Program-made: the position numbers and the translations under genes
Notes under the pieces: generated by a model
Database searches by the model: none
Seen by the model: the letters and a program-made list of their open reading frames with translations, nothing else
What the model was told of the DNA's origin: nothing
Assembly: GCF_002959965.1 (NCBI RefSeq)
Contig: NZ_PREV01000027.1
Coordinates: 248,001-312,000 of the forward strand
Reading direction: 5' to 3'
Origin: Microbulbifer pacificus
GTDB taxonomy: Bacteria > Pseudomonadota > Gammaproteobacteria > Pseudomonadales > Cellvibrionaceae
Length of the DNA stretch: 64,000 bases
Part shown: in pieces, positions 52,964 to 63,000 of the stretch
Layout of the letters: each line of letters begins with the position of its first letter
Position numbering within the stretch: position 1 is the stretch's first letter

Positions 52964-54697
52964 GTGGTGCCATCGGCCAACATCAACACCCTGCGCTTCA
53001 AGGCCAGCCTGCTCTCGCTGCTGCTTGTGGTCGCCATGTGCCTGTTTTTTATCCTTTTGGGTAACGGCAGCCTGCAATCCCTGCTGGCAAAAAATCGCGA
53101 GCATCGCTATCTCAATTTCCAGTTTCAGATTACCGGACTGTTACAGGCATCTCGTCAGGAGCTCACGCGCCTGGCGGAGATGGTGGCGCTCAGTGATCGC
53201 GGGCAGATTTCCTCGCTGGAAGGGTTGCATAAAAATCTCGATCACCAGTGGCTGGCACTGGAGCAGAGCTGGGGTCTCCACGGGCTGAAAATCTACAGTG
53301 CCGCTAGTGATCCGGTGTTTAGCTGGGGGGCGCCGCACAACCGGCTGAGCGCAGATGAGGTGCGACAGGTGCTGTTGCAGGGGAAGCCTCTGGAAGTGGT
53401 GCACTGCGAACCGGTCTGCGTGCAGAGCCTCGCGGTACCGATGCGCGCCCGCGAAGGCGATTACATTCTGCAGGTGGACCGCCCGCTCGACGAGCAGTTG
53501 CGGCGCTTTCGTGAAATGACCGGAACCGATATCGGTGTCCTGTCCCCGCTGCGCAGTGGAGCTCCGCGGAATGCGGATGGCCGGTATCTGGAAAGCTGGC
53601 AGCGGGAGGTACTCTCCCTTACTTCCCGCGAACGAATGTTGCCTCTGCTCCATCGGGTGGCGGAGGAGGTGGATACGCTGAGTGGGTTACAGCGGGCGAG
53701 GGCACATACTCTGGAGCAGCGGCAATTCGATGTCCGCACCATGAGCGTGGATGTAGACCCCGCGGGTGCGCAGTTTGTGTTTATCGAGGATGTGTCTGCA
53801 CAGGTGGAGCACATCGACGAGTCGATACAGTTACTACTGTTGTTTTCTGTGCTCGGGGCGCTGATTTTCTGTGCGGCTGTGGCCGGTACCTTGTGGCGGC
53901 CCATCGTGCGTTTGCGCCGGTTGGCCGAAGCGCTGCCACTGCTTACCAATGGGCGATTCGATGACGCACGCCGATTGATCCGACCGGTGCACAAGTCGAT
54001 GGAGCGATACGACGAGCTGGATGTGCTCGATAACACCGGCCTAACCGTTTGTGACCAGCTCGAAGACATGAACGACATGGTGTGCCGCAAAACGGCGCAA
54101 CTCGAGCAGATCGCCATGCACGACAGCCTTACTGGGCTCAGCAACCGCTTCAGCCTGATGGAGCAGCTGGAATTTCATTTGGAGCTGGCACGGCACCAGC
54201 CGGAGTCTGTCCATGAAAGGGGCTACCTGTTCTTTATCGATCTGGATGATTTCAAGCAGGTGAATGACACCCTTGGGCACCAGGGGGGCGATGAACTCCT
54301 GCGCGTGATTGCGCGCAGACTACTGAGCGCGATGCGCTGCGGTGACATCGTCGCTCGTCTCGGTGGTGATGAATTCTGTGTGTTTGTGCGTGCGATCCGG
54401 GAGCCGGATGCCTATCGGATATTGGCGGAAAAGCTGCTCAATACCGTCGCACAGCCGGTAAAAATTACCGACAACCTGATCACTGTCACTATGAGTGTGG
54501 GGGTGGTGGCGGTGGAAGACCGGCAGGAGACACTGGCGTCCATTCTGCAAAAGGCGGATATCGCTATGTACCATGCCAAGCGCCACGGCAAAAACAACTA
54601 CCAGCTGTACGTTTCGAACTTACCCGGGGCATCAGTACCTGACGCCACTGGGCAGACTCCGCCGCTGGAGCTGGCGGCCACCAAATCGCATGGGTAG
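52964..54697 (+). CDS. Membrane-bound diguanylate cyclase (GGDEF)
   Basis: A 577-residue protein starting at GTG. Helix 1 is at residues ~12-34 (LLSLLLVVAMCLFFILLG), a periplasmic sensor region of CHASE/double-Cache-like size follows (~40-285), helix 2 is at ~290-312, a HAMP-like linker follows, and the GGDEF domain covers ~380-555: LTGLSNRFSLMEQL, FFIDLDDFKQVNDTLGHQGGDELL and RLGGDEFCVF (~466). The I-site RCGD is present five residues before the signature, so product inhibition is expected. It makes c-di-GMP, a likely upstream signal for LapD and EPS. No EAL domain. Confidence 0.93.
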   Translation: MVPSANINTLRFKASLLSLLLVVAMCLFFILLGNGSLQSLLAKNREHRYLNFQFQITGLLQASRQELTRLAEMVALSDRGQISSLEGLHKNLDHQWLALEQSWGLHGLKIYSAASDPVFSWGAPHNRLSADEVRQVLLQGKPLEVVHCEPVCVQSLAVPMRAREGDYILQVDRPLDEQLRRFREMTGTDIGVLSPLRSGAPRNADGRYLESWQREVLSLTSRERMLPLLHRVAEEVDTLSGLQRARAHTLEQRQFDVRTMSVDVDPAGAQFVFIEDVSAQVEHIDESIQLLLLFSVLGALIFCAAVAGTLWRPIVRLRRLAEALPLLTNGRFDDARRLIRPVHKSMERYDELDVLDNTGLTVCDQLEDMNDMVCRKTAQLEQIAMHDSLTGLSNRFSLMEQLEFHLELARHQPESVHERGYLFFIDLDDFKQVNDTLGHQGGDELLRVIARRLLSAMRCGDIVARLGGDEFCVFVRAIREPDAYRILAEKLLNTVAQPVKITDNLITVTMSVGVVAVEDRQETLASILQKADIAMYHAKRHGKNNYQLYVSNLPGASVPDATGQTPPLELAATKSHG

Positions 54698-54913
54698 ATT
54701 TCCGCATGGCCCTGCAGCGCTGTTTTCCTCCCGGGTTTCCGCTGCTTACTGGTGTGCTGGTCTATCTTTAATTTACTCCCCTCCAGTTTTCCGGCAGCGC
54801 TCTATCCCAAGTTGCCGTGAAGTTGGAAAGGGAGCTGAATCGAAAAAGGACTCGAAGGGCGGGCCACAAGCCCGGCGCTGAGAGATTTTGAAAGGTTAAC
54901 CAGTCGCACAGCC

Positions 54914-55150
54914 ATGGCGAGCAAAATTTTCACCACCAACGATCAGCTGCTCGGCAGCTACCTGCGCAACCTGATGGAATCGGCCGGGTATTCTGTGCTC
55001 ACCCAGAAAATCCGCATTGAAACGCCACAGGGGCAGCCGCAGAGTTTTGGCAATATCGACTGGCATTCCGAGCTGTGGCTGATTCATGACGCGGACCTCG
55101 CGAACGCCCAGCAATTTCTGCAACAGGCGCTTTCCCGGGAAAGCGCCTGA
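54914..55150 (+). CDS. DUF2007-type small signal-transducing protein
   Basis: A 78-residue soluble protein with the pattern MASKIFTTNDQLLGSYLRNLMESAGYSVLTQKI... and a second-half IHDADLANAQQFLQQAL, matching the small DUF2007 family (PII-like ferredoxin-fold proteins). The 216-base gap upstream carries no other gene. Function of the family is not established. Confidence 0.75.
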   Translation: MASKIFTTNDQLLGSYLRNLMESAGYSVLTQKIRIETPQGQPQSFGNIDWHSELWLIHDADLANAQQFLQQALSRESA

Positions 55151-55237
55151 TTTCATTCCGGCCATCCCTGGCCCTTACCCCTCGGGCAGCCTTCGGCTGC
55201 GCAAAACGATGTTCCTGCCGTTTTGTCTTGCGATCTT

Positions 55238-57064
<1,827 letters not shown>

Positions 57065-57100
57065 TCAGCTCCGTGTTAGCGCGTGAATGTAGACCGTGGC

Positions 57101-57263
57101 GGTACTGCTGCCGGGTACACACTGGTGAGACACGAGTTAGGCGCTCCCCCTCACCTCATCCATGGGGGCTCTTCCGTGAGGTGGCCCGGCCGCTCCATAT
57201 CTTCGCGGCGCCTTCGGCCCCTCTCGCGGAAGGTCTCACCAGTGTGTACCCGGCATCAACACC
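57101..57263. repeat. 163-base element bounded by 31-bp inverted repeats
   Basis: Left arm 57101-57131 and right arm 57233-57263 are complementary at 28 of 31 positions, with a perfect 22-bp core (57110-57131/57233-57254; GCCGGGTACACACTGGTGAG...). The 101-base interior holds further small complementary pieces (CCTCAC/GTGAGG; GGCGCC). It lies between argS and the VOC gene, in the only otherwise empty stretch of that area. It looks like a MITE-type or other dispersed structured repeat; no transposase is present. Confidence 0.7.
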
Positions 57264-57289
57264 TTCTCTTCGAATGTCAGTGGTTTAAA

Positions 57290-57742
57290 TCACCCCAGTT
57301 CTGCGGCGCGCTTCGCCAGCTCGTCTTCCGACACATCCTCGATATGCGTGGCCACAAACCACACCATGCCGAACGGGTCCCTGAGGGTGCCTGTACGGTC
57401 ACCGTAGAACTGGTCGGCGGGATCATTGATGGAGGTGGCGCCCAGTTTTATGGCTTTGGCGAATATCTCGTCCACCTTTTCGGTGTAGAAGAGCAGCCCC
57501 ACCGAGCAGATGCCCTGGGGCGCATGCAGGGGGCTACCTTCCTGATTATCGTCGCCGATGGACAGGCGGGTATCACCCAACTGGAGCTCCGCGTGCATGA
57601 TCAGGCCGTCCGGCCCGGCCATACGGAAGAGCTCGGTGGCGCCGAAGGCGTTGCAGTAGAAGTCGATCGCGGCGGCGGCACCTTTCACGCACAGATAGGG
57701 GGTAACGGTGTTCATGCCTTCGGGGATGGGATTTACGGACAT
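57290..57742 (-). CDS. VOC-family protein (PhnB/glyoxalase-like)
   Basis: A 150-residue protein with the VOC fold: TPYLCVKGAAAAIDFYCNAFGATELFRM at the start, MHAELQLGDTRLSIGDDN, and DRTGTLRDPFGMVWFVATH. Resembles the PhnB/YdcJ-like group that uses a vicinal-oxygen-chelate site; substrate unknown. The next gene is divergent, sbcB. Confidence 0.9.
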   Translation of the reverse strand: MSVNPIPEGMNTVTPYLCVKGAAAAIDFYCNAFGATELFRMAGPDGLIMHAELQLGDTRLSIGDDNQEGSPLHAPQGICSVGLLFYTEKVDEIFAKAIKLGATSINDPADQFYGDRTGTLRDPFGMVWFVATHIEDVSEDELAKRAAELG

Positions 57743-57872
57743 GGAAGCTCCTTGTTATGTGAATGATTTCCGGTTGCGCTAGCTTGGTGCATGCTCGGTG
57801 TGAGTGTCCAGACAGCATTCGCGCCATTTGCGGTAACATGACCGCTTTCTCGAATCGGACGGACGCGGCGCT

Positions 57873-59309
57873 ATGGGAACCACTCTTTACTGGCATGACT
57901 ATGAAACCTGGGGTACGAACCCCGGTGCGGACAAGCCGTCCCAGTTCGCCGGAATCCGCACGGACGAGGACCTCAATATCGTTGGCGAACCGCTGATGAT
58001 ATACGCCAGACCGGCGAGCGACTGCCTGCCGCAGCCGATGGCGGCGCTGGTGACGGGACTGGCGCCGCAAAAGGCGCTGATGGAAGGGGTGCCGGAGCTC
58101 GAGTTTATCCAGTGTATTCTTCGCGAACTGGGTGCGCCCGGCACCTGTGGCGTTGGCTACAACAGCCTGCGCTTTGACGATGAGGTCACCCGCCACACCC
58201 TGTATCGCAACCTGCTCGACCCGTATGAGCGCGAGTGGCGCTCTGGCAACAGCCGCTGGGACATCATCGACATGGTGCGCCTCACCTATGCACTGCGCCC
58301 GGAGGGTATCGTGTGGCCGCAGCGGGAAGTGGCGGATGGCGTGCGGGTACCGTCGTTCCGTCTGGAAGAACTCACCGCGGCCAACGGTATCAGCCACGAG
58401 GGCGCGCACGATGCGCTCTCCGATGTGCGTGCCACCATCGATATGGCGCGGCTGGTTCGGCAGAAACAGCCAAAACTTTACGATTACGTCTACAACCTGC
58501 GCCGCAAGCAGGAGGTGGCGAAGTTGTTGAACCCTCGCGAGCGCAAGCCGCTACTGCACGTTTCCGGCAAGGTGCCGGCCGCCCAGGGACACCTTACTTA
58601 CGTGTTGCCGCTCGCCATGCACCCAGTCAATCGCAATGCGGTGATCTGCGCGAACCTCGCCATGGATCCGCAACCGATTCTGGATCTCGACGCCGATGCC
58701 CTGCGCGAGCGTCTCTACACCGCCCGCGACAAGCTGGGTGAAGGCGAGCTGCCGGCGGGGCTGAAATTGATCCACATGAACCGCTGCCCGGTGCTTGCGC
58801 CGGCGAACATGCTCTCGGACCAGCGCGCGGCGGAACTCGGCATCGACAAGGCCACCTGTGAAGCCAACTGGCGGGTGCTGCAGGGGCTGGATTTGACGGA
58901 CAAACTCCACAGGGTCTTTCTCGACAGCGAGTTCCCCGCGAAAGACGTGGAGGCGCGGCTCTACGACGGTTTTATGAATGACGCCGACCGCGATCTGTGT
59001 CGTCAGATTCACGCCGCACTGGCGACCCGTGGTCCAGAAGCGCTGGCGGAATCGTTTCCGTTTTCCGATTCGCGTCTGCCGGAGCTACTCTTTCGCCTGC
59101 GAGCGCGCAACTTCCCTGACACCCTGAGTGAGGAGGAGCTGGAGCGCTGGGAAGAGTGGCGCTATCAGCGCCTGACGGATCCCGCGTTTGGGGCGAGCAT
59201 CACCATGGAGCCCTATTTCGAGGAAATCGCGGCGCTGCGGGAGTCGTTTCCCGAGCGCAACGATCTACTGGACCAGCTGGAGGCCTGGGGGGATACCCTG
59301 CTCGGATAG
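57873..59309 (+). CDS. sbcB: Exodeoxyribonuclease I
   Basis: A 478-residue 3'-5' ssDNA exonuclease of the DnaQ fold: ExoI motif LYWHDYETWGTNP with Asp9 and Glu11, ExoII region FDDEVTRHTLYRNLLDPYEREW, and ExoIII HDALSDVRATIDMARL, giving the DEDDh set. The C-terminal ExoI_C region matches the family (ELLFRLRARNFPDTLSEEELERWEEWR). It acts with recombination and mismatch-repair enzymes. Single gene. Confidence 0.96.
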   Translation: MGTTLYWHDYETWGTNPGADKPSQFAGIRTDEDLNIVGEPLMIYARPASDCLPQPMAALVTGLAPQKALMEGVPELEFIQCILRELGAPGTCGVGYNSLRFDDEVTRHTLYRNLLDPYEREWRSGNSRWDIIDMVRLTYALRPEGIVWPQREVADGVRVPSFRLEELTAANGISHEGAHDALSDVRATIDMARLVRQKQPKLYDYVYNLRRKQEVAKLLNPRERKPLLHVSGKVPAAQGHLTYVLPLAMHPVNRNAVICANLAMDPQPILDLDADALRERLYTARDKLGEGELPAGLKLIHMNRCPVLAPANMLSDQRAAELGIDKATCEANWRVLQGLDLTDKLHRVFLDSEFPAKDVEARLYDGFMNDADRDLCRQIHAALATRGPEALAESFPFSDSRLPELLFRLRARNFPDTLSEEELERWEEWRYQRLTDPAFGASITMEPYFEEIAALRESFPERNDLLDQLEAWGDTLLG

Positions 59310-59449
59310 CGCCTCTCACATAGCGCCTGCAGGATACCTTCGGCGAAACTAATTCTCTGTTCGGTAACCCACCGCGCGCGTAGAATACGCGCCCGATAAA
59401 GCCGCCGGCGATCCCGGCGCAGCCTTTTGGCACAGACAGTGGAGCAACA

Positions 59450-60466
59450 ATGGACTTTATCGGCGCCAATATCCTTTCGGTCAGCCAGTTTGAGCGCGGT
59501 GACATCGACCGCATCTTTGCGGTGGCAGACACCATGGTTCCTTACGCCCGCCGGGAGAAAGTCACCCGGGTTCTCGAGGGCGCGATTCTCGGCAATATGT
59601 TTTTCGAACCCAGTACCCGCACCCGGGTGAGCTTCGGCTGCGCCTTCAACCTGCTCGGCGGCACCGTGCGCGAGACGGTGGGGGTTTCCGCGAGCTCACT
59701 GGCAAAAGGGGAGTCCCTGTACGACACTGCGCGGGTACTTTCCGGATACTCCGACATAATTTGCATGCGTCACCCGCAGGCCGGTTCTGTGGCGGAGTTT
59801 GCCGCGGCGAGCCGGGTGCCGGTGGTGAATGGCGGTGACGGTGCCAACGAGCACCCCACCCAGGCACTGCTTGATCTGTACACCATCCGCAAGGAGCTGG
59901 AAGGCAAGGGGGGCTCACTCGACAATTTCCGTATCGCCATGATCGGTGACCTGAAACACGGTCGTACGGTGCACTCCCTGTGCAAACTGCTGTGTCTGTT
60001 TGAGAAGGTGCAGCTGGTGCTGGTGTCACCGGGGGAGCTGGCCATGCCGGCGGCGGTGGTGGAGAAGCTGCGTGAGGCGGGGCACCAGGTGACGATCACC
60101 GATCAGCTGGAGCCGTCGATCAAGCATGTGGATATTGTGTATTCCACCCGTATCCAGGAGGAGCGCTTTGCGTCTCAGGCGGAGGCCGATCGCTACCGCG
60201 GGCGTTTCCGTCTGAACCGGGATATTTTCACCCGCCACGCCGAGCCCAACACCGTGATCATGCACCCGCTGCCACGGGACTCCCGCGCCGAGGCCAATGA
60301 GCTGGATTCCGATCTGAATGAGCATCCGAGTCTCGCCATTTTCCGCCAGACCGACAACGGCCTGCTTGTGCGCATGGCGTTGTTTGCGATGCTGCTGGGG
60401 GTGGAGGACAAAGTGGCCCAGTACGCGCGACCGATTACCTGGCAGACGCGGCGCAACGAAGTCTGA
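59450..60466 (+). CDS. pyrB: Aspartate carbamoyltransferase catalytic chain
   Basis: A 338-residue enzyme of pyrimidine synthesis. The carbamoyl-phosphate site FFEPSTRTRVSF (~residues 51-62), the ASSLAKGES loop, HPTQALLDLYTI (~residues 138-149) and MHPLPRDSR (aspartate site) are all present. AGTGGAGC gives the ribosome site. No pyrI or dihydroorotase-like pyrC' gene follows; a terminator does. Confidence 0.96.
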   Translation: MDFIGANILSVSQFERGDIDRIFAVADTMVPYARREKVTRVLEGAILGNMFFEPSTRTRVSFGCAFNLLGGTVRETVGVSASSLAKGESLYDTARVLSGYSDIICMRHPQAGSVAEFAAASRVPVVNGGDGANEHPTQALLDLYTIRKELEGKGGSLDNFRIAMIGDLKHGRTVHSLCKLLCLFEKVQLVLVSPGELAMPAAVVEKLREAGHQVTITDQLEPSIKHVDIVYSTRIQEERFASQAEADRYRGRFRLNRDIFTRHAEPNTVIMHPLPRDSRAEANELDSDLNEHPSLAIFRQTDNGLLVRMALFAMLLGVEDKVAQYARPITWQTRRNEV

Positions 60467-60547
60467 TTTATTCTTTTGTGAGCGTGCGGAGAGGCGAAAA
60501 CCCCGAACGACCCAGCAGGCTCTTATAAAGCGCGTTGATCGGGCTAC

Positions 60548-60579
60548 AAAAAAAACCGGCGTCTAGCCGGTTTTTTTTT
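60548..60579. terminator. Bidirectional terminator after pyrB
   Basis: Eight A, CCGGC, GTCTA loop, GCCGG and nine T. Serves pyrB and the converging aminotransferase gene. Confidence 0.93.
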
Positions 60580-60600
60580 GTATCTGAAGCGGTGAAAAAA

Positions 60601-61875
60601 TCAGGCCGCTTCCAACGCCTTGCGCACGGTGGCGAGTTTTACGCACAGCACGAATACGGACATCGCCGTATCCAGTTCTTCCAGCGGCGGGAAGCTTGGC
60701 GCAATACGGATGTTGCTGTTTTCCGGGTCCTTGCCGTAGGGGAAGGTGGCGCCGGCGGGGGTGAGCTTTACTCCGGCTTCCGCCGACAGGCGGATCACTT
60801 CCTGGGCGCAGCCCGGGCGGGTGTTGAAGGAGACAAAGTAGCCGCCCTGTGGCTTTTCCCACTGCCCCAGGTCGGTATCGGCAAAGTTCTTGTCGAGATG
60901 CTCAAGCACACAGGCGAACTTCGGGCGCAGAATTTCCGCATGCTTCTGCATGTGTTCTTTCAGTTGGGTCAGCTCCGGGAACAGGCGCGCATGGCGCAGC
61001 TGGTTCACCTTGTCCGGGCCGATGGTCATGGCGGACATCTGTTTTTTCAGGGACTCCAGGTTGGCCGGGCTCGCGCTCACGAAGGCAACACCGGAGCCGG
61101 CGTGGGTGACCTTGGAGGTCGATGCGAATTGCAGAACCGAATCGGCCGTGTCGTTGCCGAGTGCCGCTTCGCGGATATTCGGCAGCTTCACCTGGTGGTC
61201 CAGATCGTGAATGGCGTAGGCGTTGTCCCAGAAAATGCGGAAGCCGGGGTTGGCGATCTTGGCCAGCTGCGCCAGACGGTCAACGGTATCCGCGTCGTAG
61301 GTAACGCCGGTGGGGTTGGAGAACTTGGGAACGCACCAAAGACCGATAATCTCCTGGTCTTCGCGAATTTTCTTTTCAACGATATCCATGTCCGGGCCAG
61401 TGGCCGTCATGGGTACGGTTTCGAGCGCGATGCCCAGCTGTTCGCAGATGGCGAAGTGGCGGTCATAACCGGGTACCGGGCACAGGAACTTCGGCGCCTG
61501 CAGGTTTTTCCATGGCTGGTTGCCGGCAAAGCCGAACAGGTAGCCGGTGAGCACCGCGTGGTACATCAGGGTGAGGGAGCTGCTGCCGCCAGCGAGGACC
61601 TCTTCGAAGGGCACCTGGAGAATGTCCGCGCCCAGTTCGCGCGCGGCAGCGATGCCTTCGAGACCGCCGTAGTTGCGGGTGTCGGTGCCGTCGGGCGCGC
61701 GGTAGTCGCCGTTCAGGATGCCATCCAGGCTATCGGACAGTGCCAGTTGATCCGCCGCCGGTTTACCGCGGGTCAGGTCCAGGCTCAGGTTGTGCTGGCA
61801 AATGCGCTGGTACTGTTGCTCCAGCTCATTTTCCCACTGTTGTAGCTGCTCGCGTTGGGCGGTCTCGATACGCAC
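60601..61875 (-). CDS. MocR-type PLP aminotransferase (aspartate aminotransferase-like)
   Basis: A 424-residue fold-type I aminotransferase of the Aminotran_MocR group (no helix-turn-helix). It has NLSLDLTRGKPAADQL near the start, LAGGSSSLTLMYHAVL, CPVPGYDRHFAICE, VPKFSNPTGVTYD, the Asp-containing IFWDNAYAIHDL and the PLP Lys in FASTSKVTHAGSGVAF (~residue 248). Such proteins act as aspartate aminotransferases in several bacteria. Substrate is not certain. Confidence 0.9.
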   Translation of the reverse strand: MRIETAQREQLQQWENELEQQYQRICQHNLSLDLTRGKPAADQLALSDSLDGILNGDYRAPDGTDTRNYGGLEGIAAARELGADILQVPFEEVLAGGSSSLTLMYHAVLTGYLFGFAGNQPWKNLQAPKFLCPVPGYDRHFAICEQLGIALETVPMTATGPDMDIVEKKIREDQEIIGLWCVPKFSNPTGVTYDADTVDRLAQLAKIANPGFRIFWDNAYAIHDLDHQVKLPNIREAALGNDTADSVLQFASTSKVTHAGSGVAFVSASPANLESLKKQMSAMTIGPDKVNQLRHARLFPELTQLKEHMQKHAEILRPKFACVLEHLDKNFADTDLGQWEKPQGGYFVSFNTRPGCAQEVIRLSAEAGVKLTPAGATFPYGKDPENSNIRIAPSFPPLEELDTAMSVFVLCVKLATVRKALEAA

Positions 61876-62062
61876 GGAAATTCCTCTCCTGTTGACGGGT
61901 AAGTGGCGGTTGTTGTTGCGGTGGGGGAGCTTATCAGTAGTGGGCGGAGTGCGTCATGTTTTCTGTACTGTTTTTGCCGGAAAAGCCGTTAAAAACAGGG
62001 GTTTTCAGCGAATAATTGTTGCATGTGAAACCGACTGGGCGCGTGGATACGCGGGTAGGCTT
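61876..62062. other. Intergenic region between the aminotransferase and the DUF6279 gene
   Basis: 187 bases with the promoter of the minus-strand aminotransferase. I see no operator, hairpin terminator or small gene that I can support. Confidence 0.4.
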
Positions 62063-62941
62063 CTAGGGTTTTTGTGCCGCGAGAATTCGGCAGTCGGCGG
62101 CGTAATCCCGCAGGGTGGTCTTGAGGTGCTGACGCTGTTCCGGCGTGGAGCTCTTCAGGATTTCGCTGCCGAGATTTCGGGCCTGGGCGCGCAGTTCGTC
62201 CTGCATCCGGCGGTAGTCGTCTGACCACAGTGACTGAGGGTTGATCAAAAGGTCTCGCAGAGTCTTCTGGTAGCCCGCGGGTTTGTCTTGCAGCGTCTGA
62301 ATAAAGGCGTTGGTCCAGCGCTGGCGCTGGGCATCGCGACGTTCCGGATCAAAGGTGGTGGTGGCCAGTTCGCGGTCGACCATGGCGCTCTGCTCCGGTG
62401 TGAGATCGCCGAGCCAGCGCTCCGCCTGTTTGCGGAATTCCTTCTCGCGCTTGTTGCGTTCTTTCTGCCACTTTTTCAGGGACTTCTCCCGTTCCTTGCG
62501 GGCGTTTTCCGCCAGCTGTTGGATTTGTGCCTCGTCCAGTTGGACCAGTACCGGCAATAGCAGGTCGCTCAGCATGGCGATCGAACTGTGCCAGAACTCG
62601 TCCACCTGGCGCTCGATCTCGAGCAGGCGCGCGGGGGTGGCGTTGGGGGTGTCCACTTCAGCGGCGAGCTGGTCCAGGTAGTCCGCGTAGCGGGGCAGCT
62701 GGGTCTGGCGGTGCCAGCGATGAAATTCATCCACCCGCTGGGAGAGCAGATCTTTCTGGGCGCCCTTAAGATCCAGGTACTTGTTGAGGGTGTGGTCCAT
62801 CCACCAGTCCAGGTGGCCGTAGACCAGGCGAATGCTGGAGCAACCGCCGAGCAGCAGAAGGTGAGCCACCAGCAGTAGTATGGCGAGGCGCGTTGCGGGC
62901 GCGGTGGGCTGTCTGCAGCCCGGTAGGGAAGCGGTACTCAT
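62063..62941 (-). CDS. DUF6279 family lipoprotein
   Basis: A 292-residue protein with a lipobox LLGGC (Cys34) and the family start SSIRLVYGHLDWWMDHTLNKYLDLKGAQKDLL; the remainder is highly charged and helical (RKEREKSLKKWQKERNKREKEFRKQAERWLGDLTPEQ), suggesting a long periplasmic coiled coil. Family function is unknown. GC-rich and ordinary in base composition. Confidence 0.9.
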   Translation of the reverse strand: MSTASLPGCRQPTAPATRLAILLLVAHLLLLGGCSSIRLVYGHLDWWMDHTLNKYLDLKGAQKDLLSQRVDEFHRWHRQTQLPRYADYLDQLAAEVDTPNATPARLLEIERQVDEFWHSSIAMLSDLLLPVLVQLDEAQIQQLAENARKEREKSLKKWQKERNKREKEFRKQAERWLGDLTPEQSAMVDRELATTTFDPERRDAQRQRWTNAFIQTLQDKPAGYQKTLRDLLINPQSLWSDDYRRMQDELRAQARNLGSEILKSSTPEQRQHLKTTLRDYAADCRILAAQKP

Positions 62942-63000
62942 GGCGGTAAATATAGTTGCTGCGCTACTAATTTGTGGGCCGGGGCACCGCTCGTGAGAGG

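Noticed and set aside
60535..61845. A 436-codon plus-strand ORF
   Set aside because: Antisense shadow of the MocR-type aminotransferase; it also reads through the terminator at 60548-60579.
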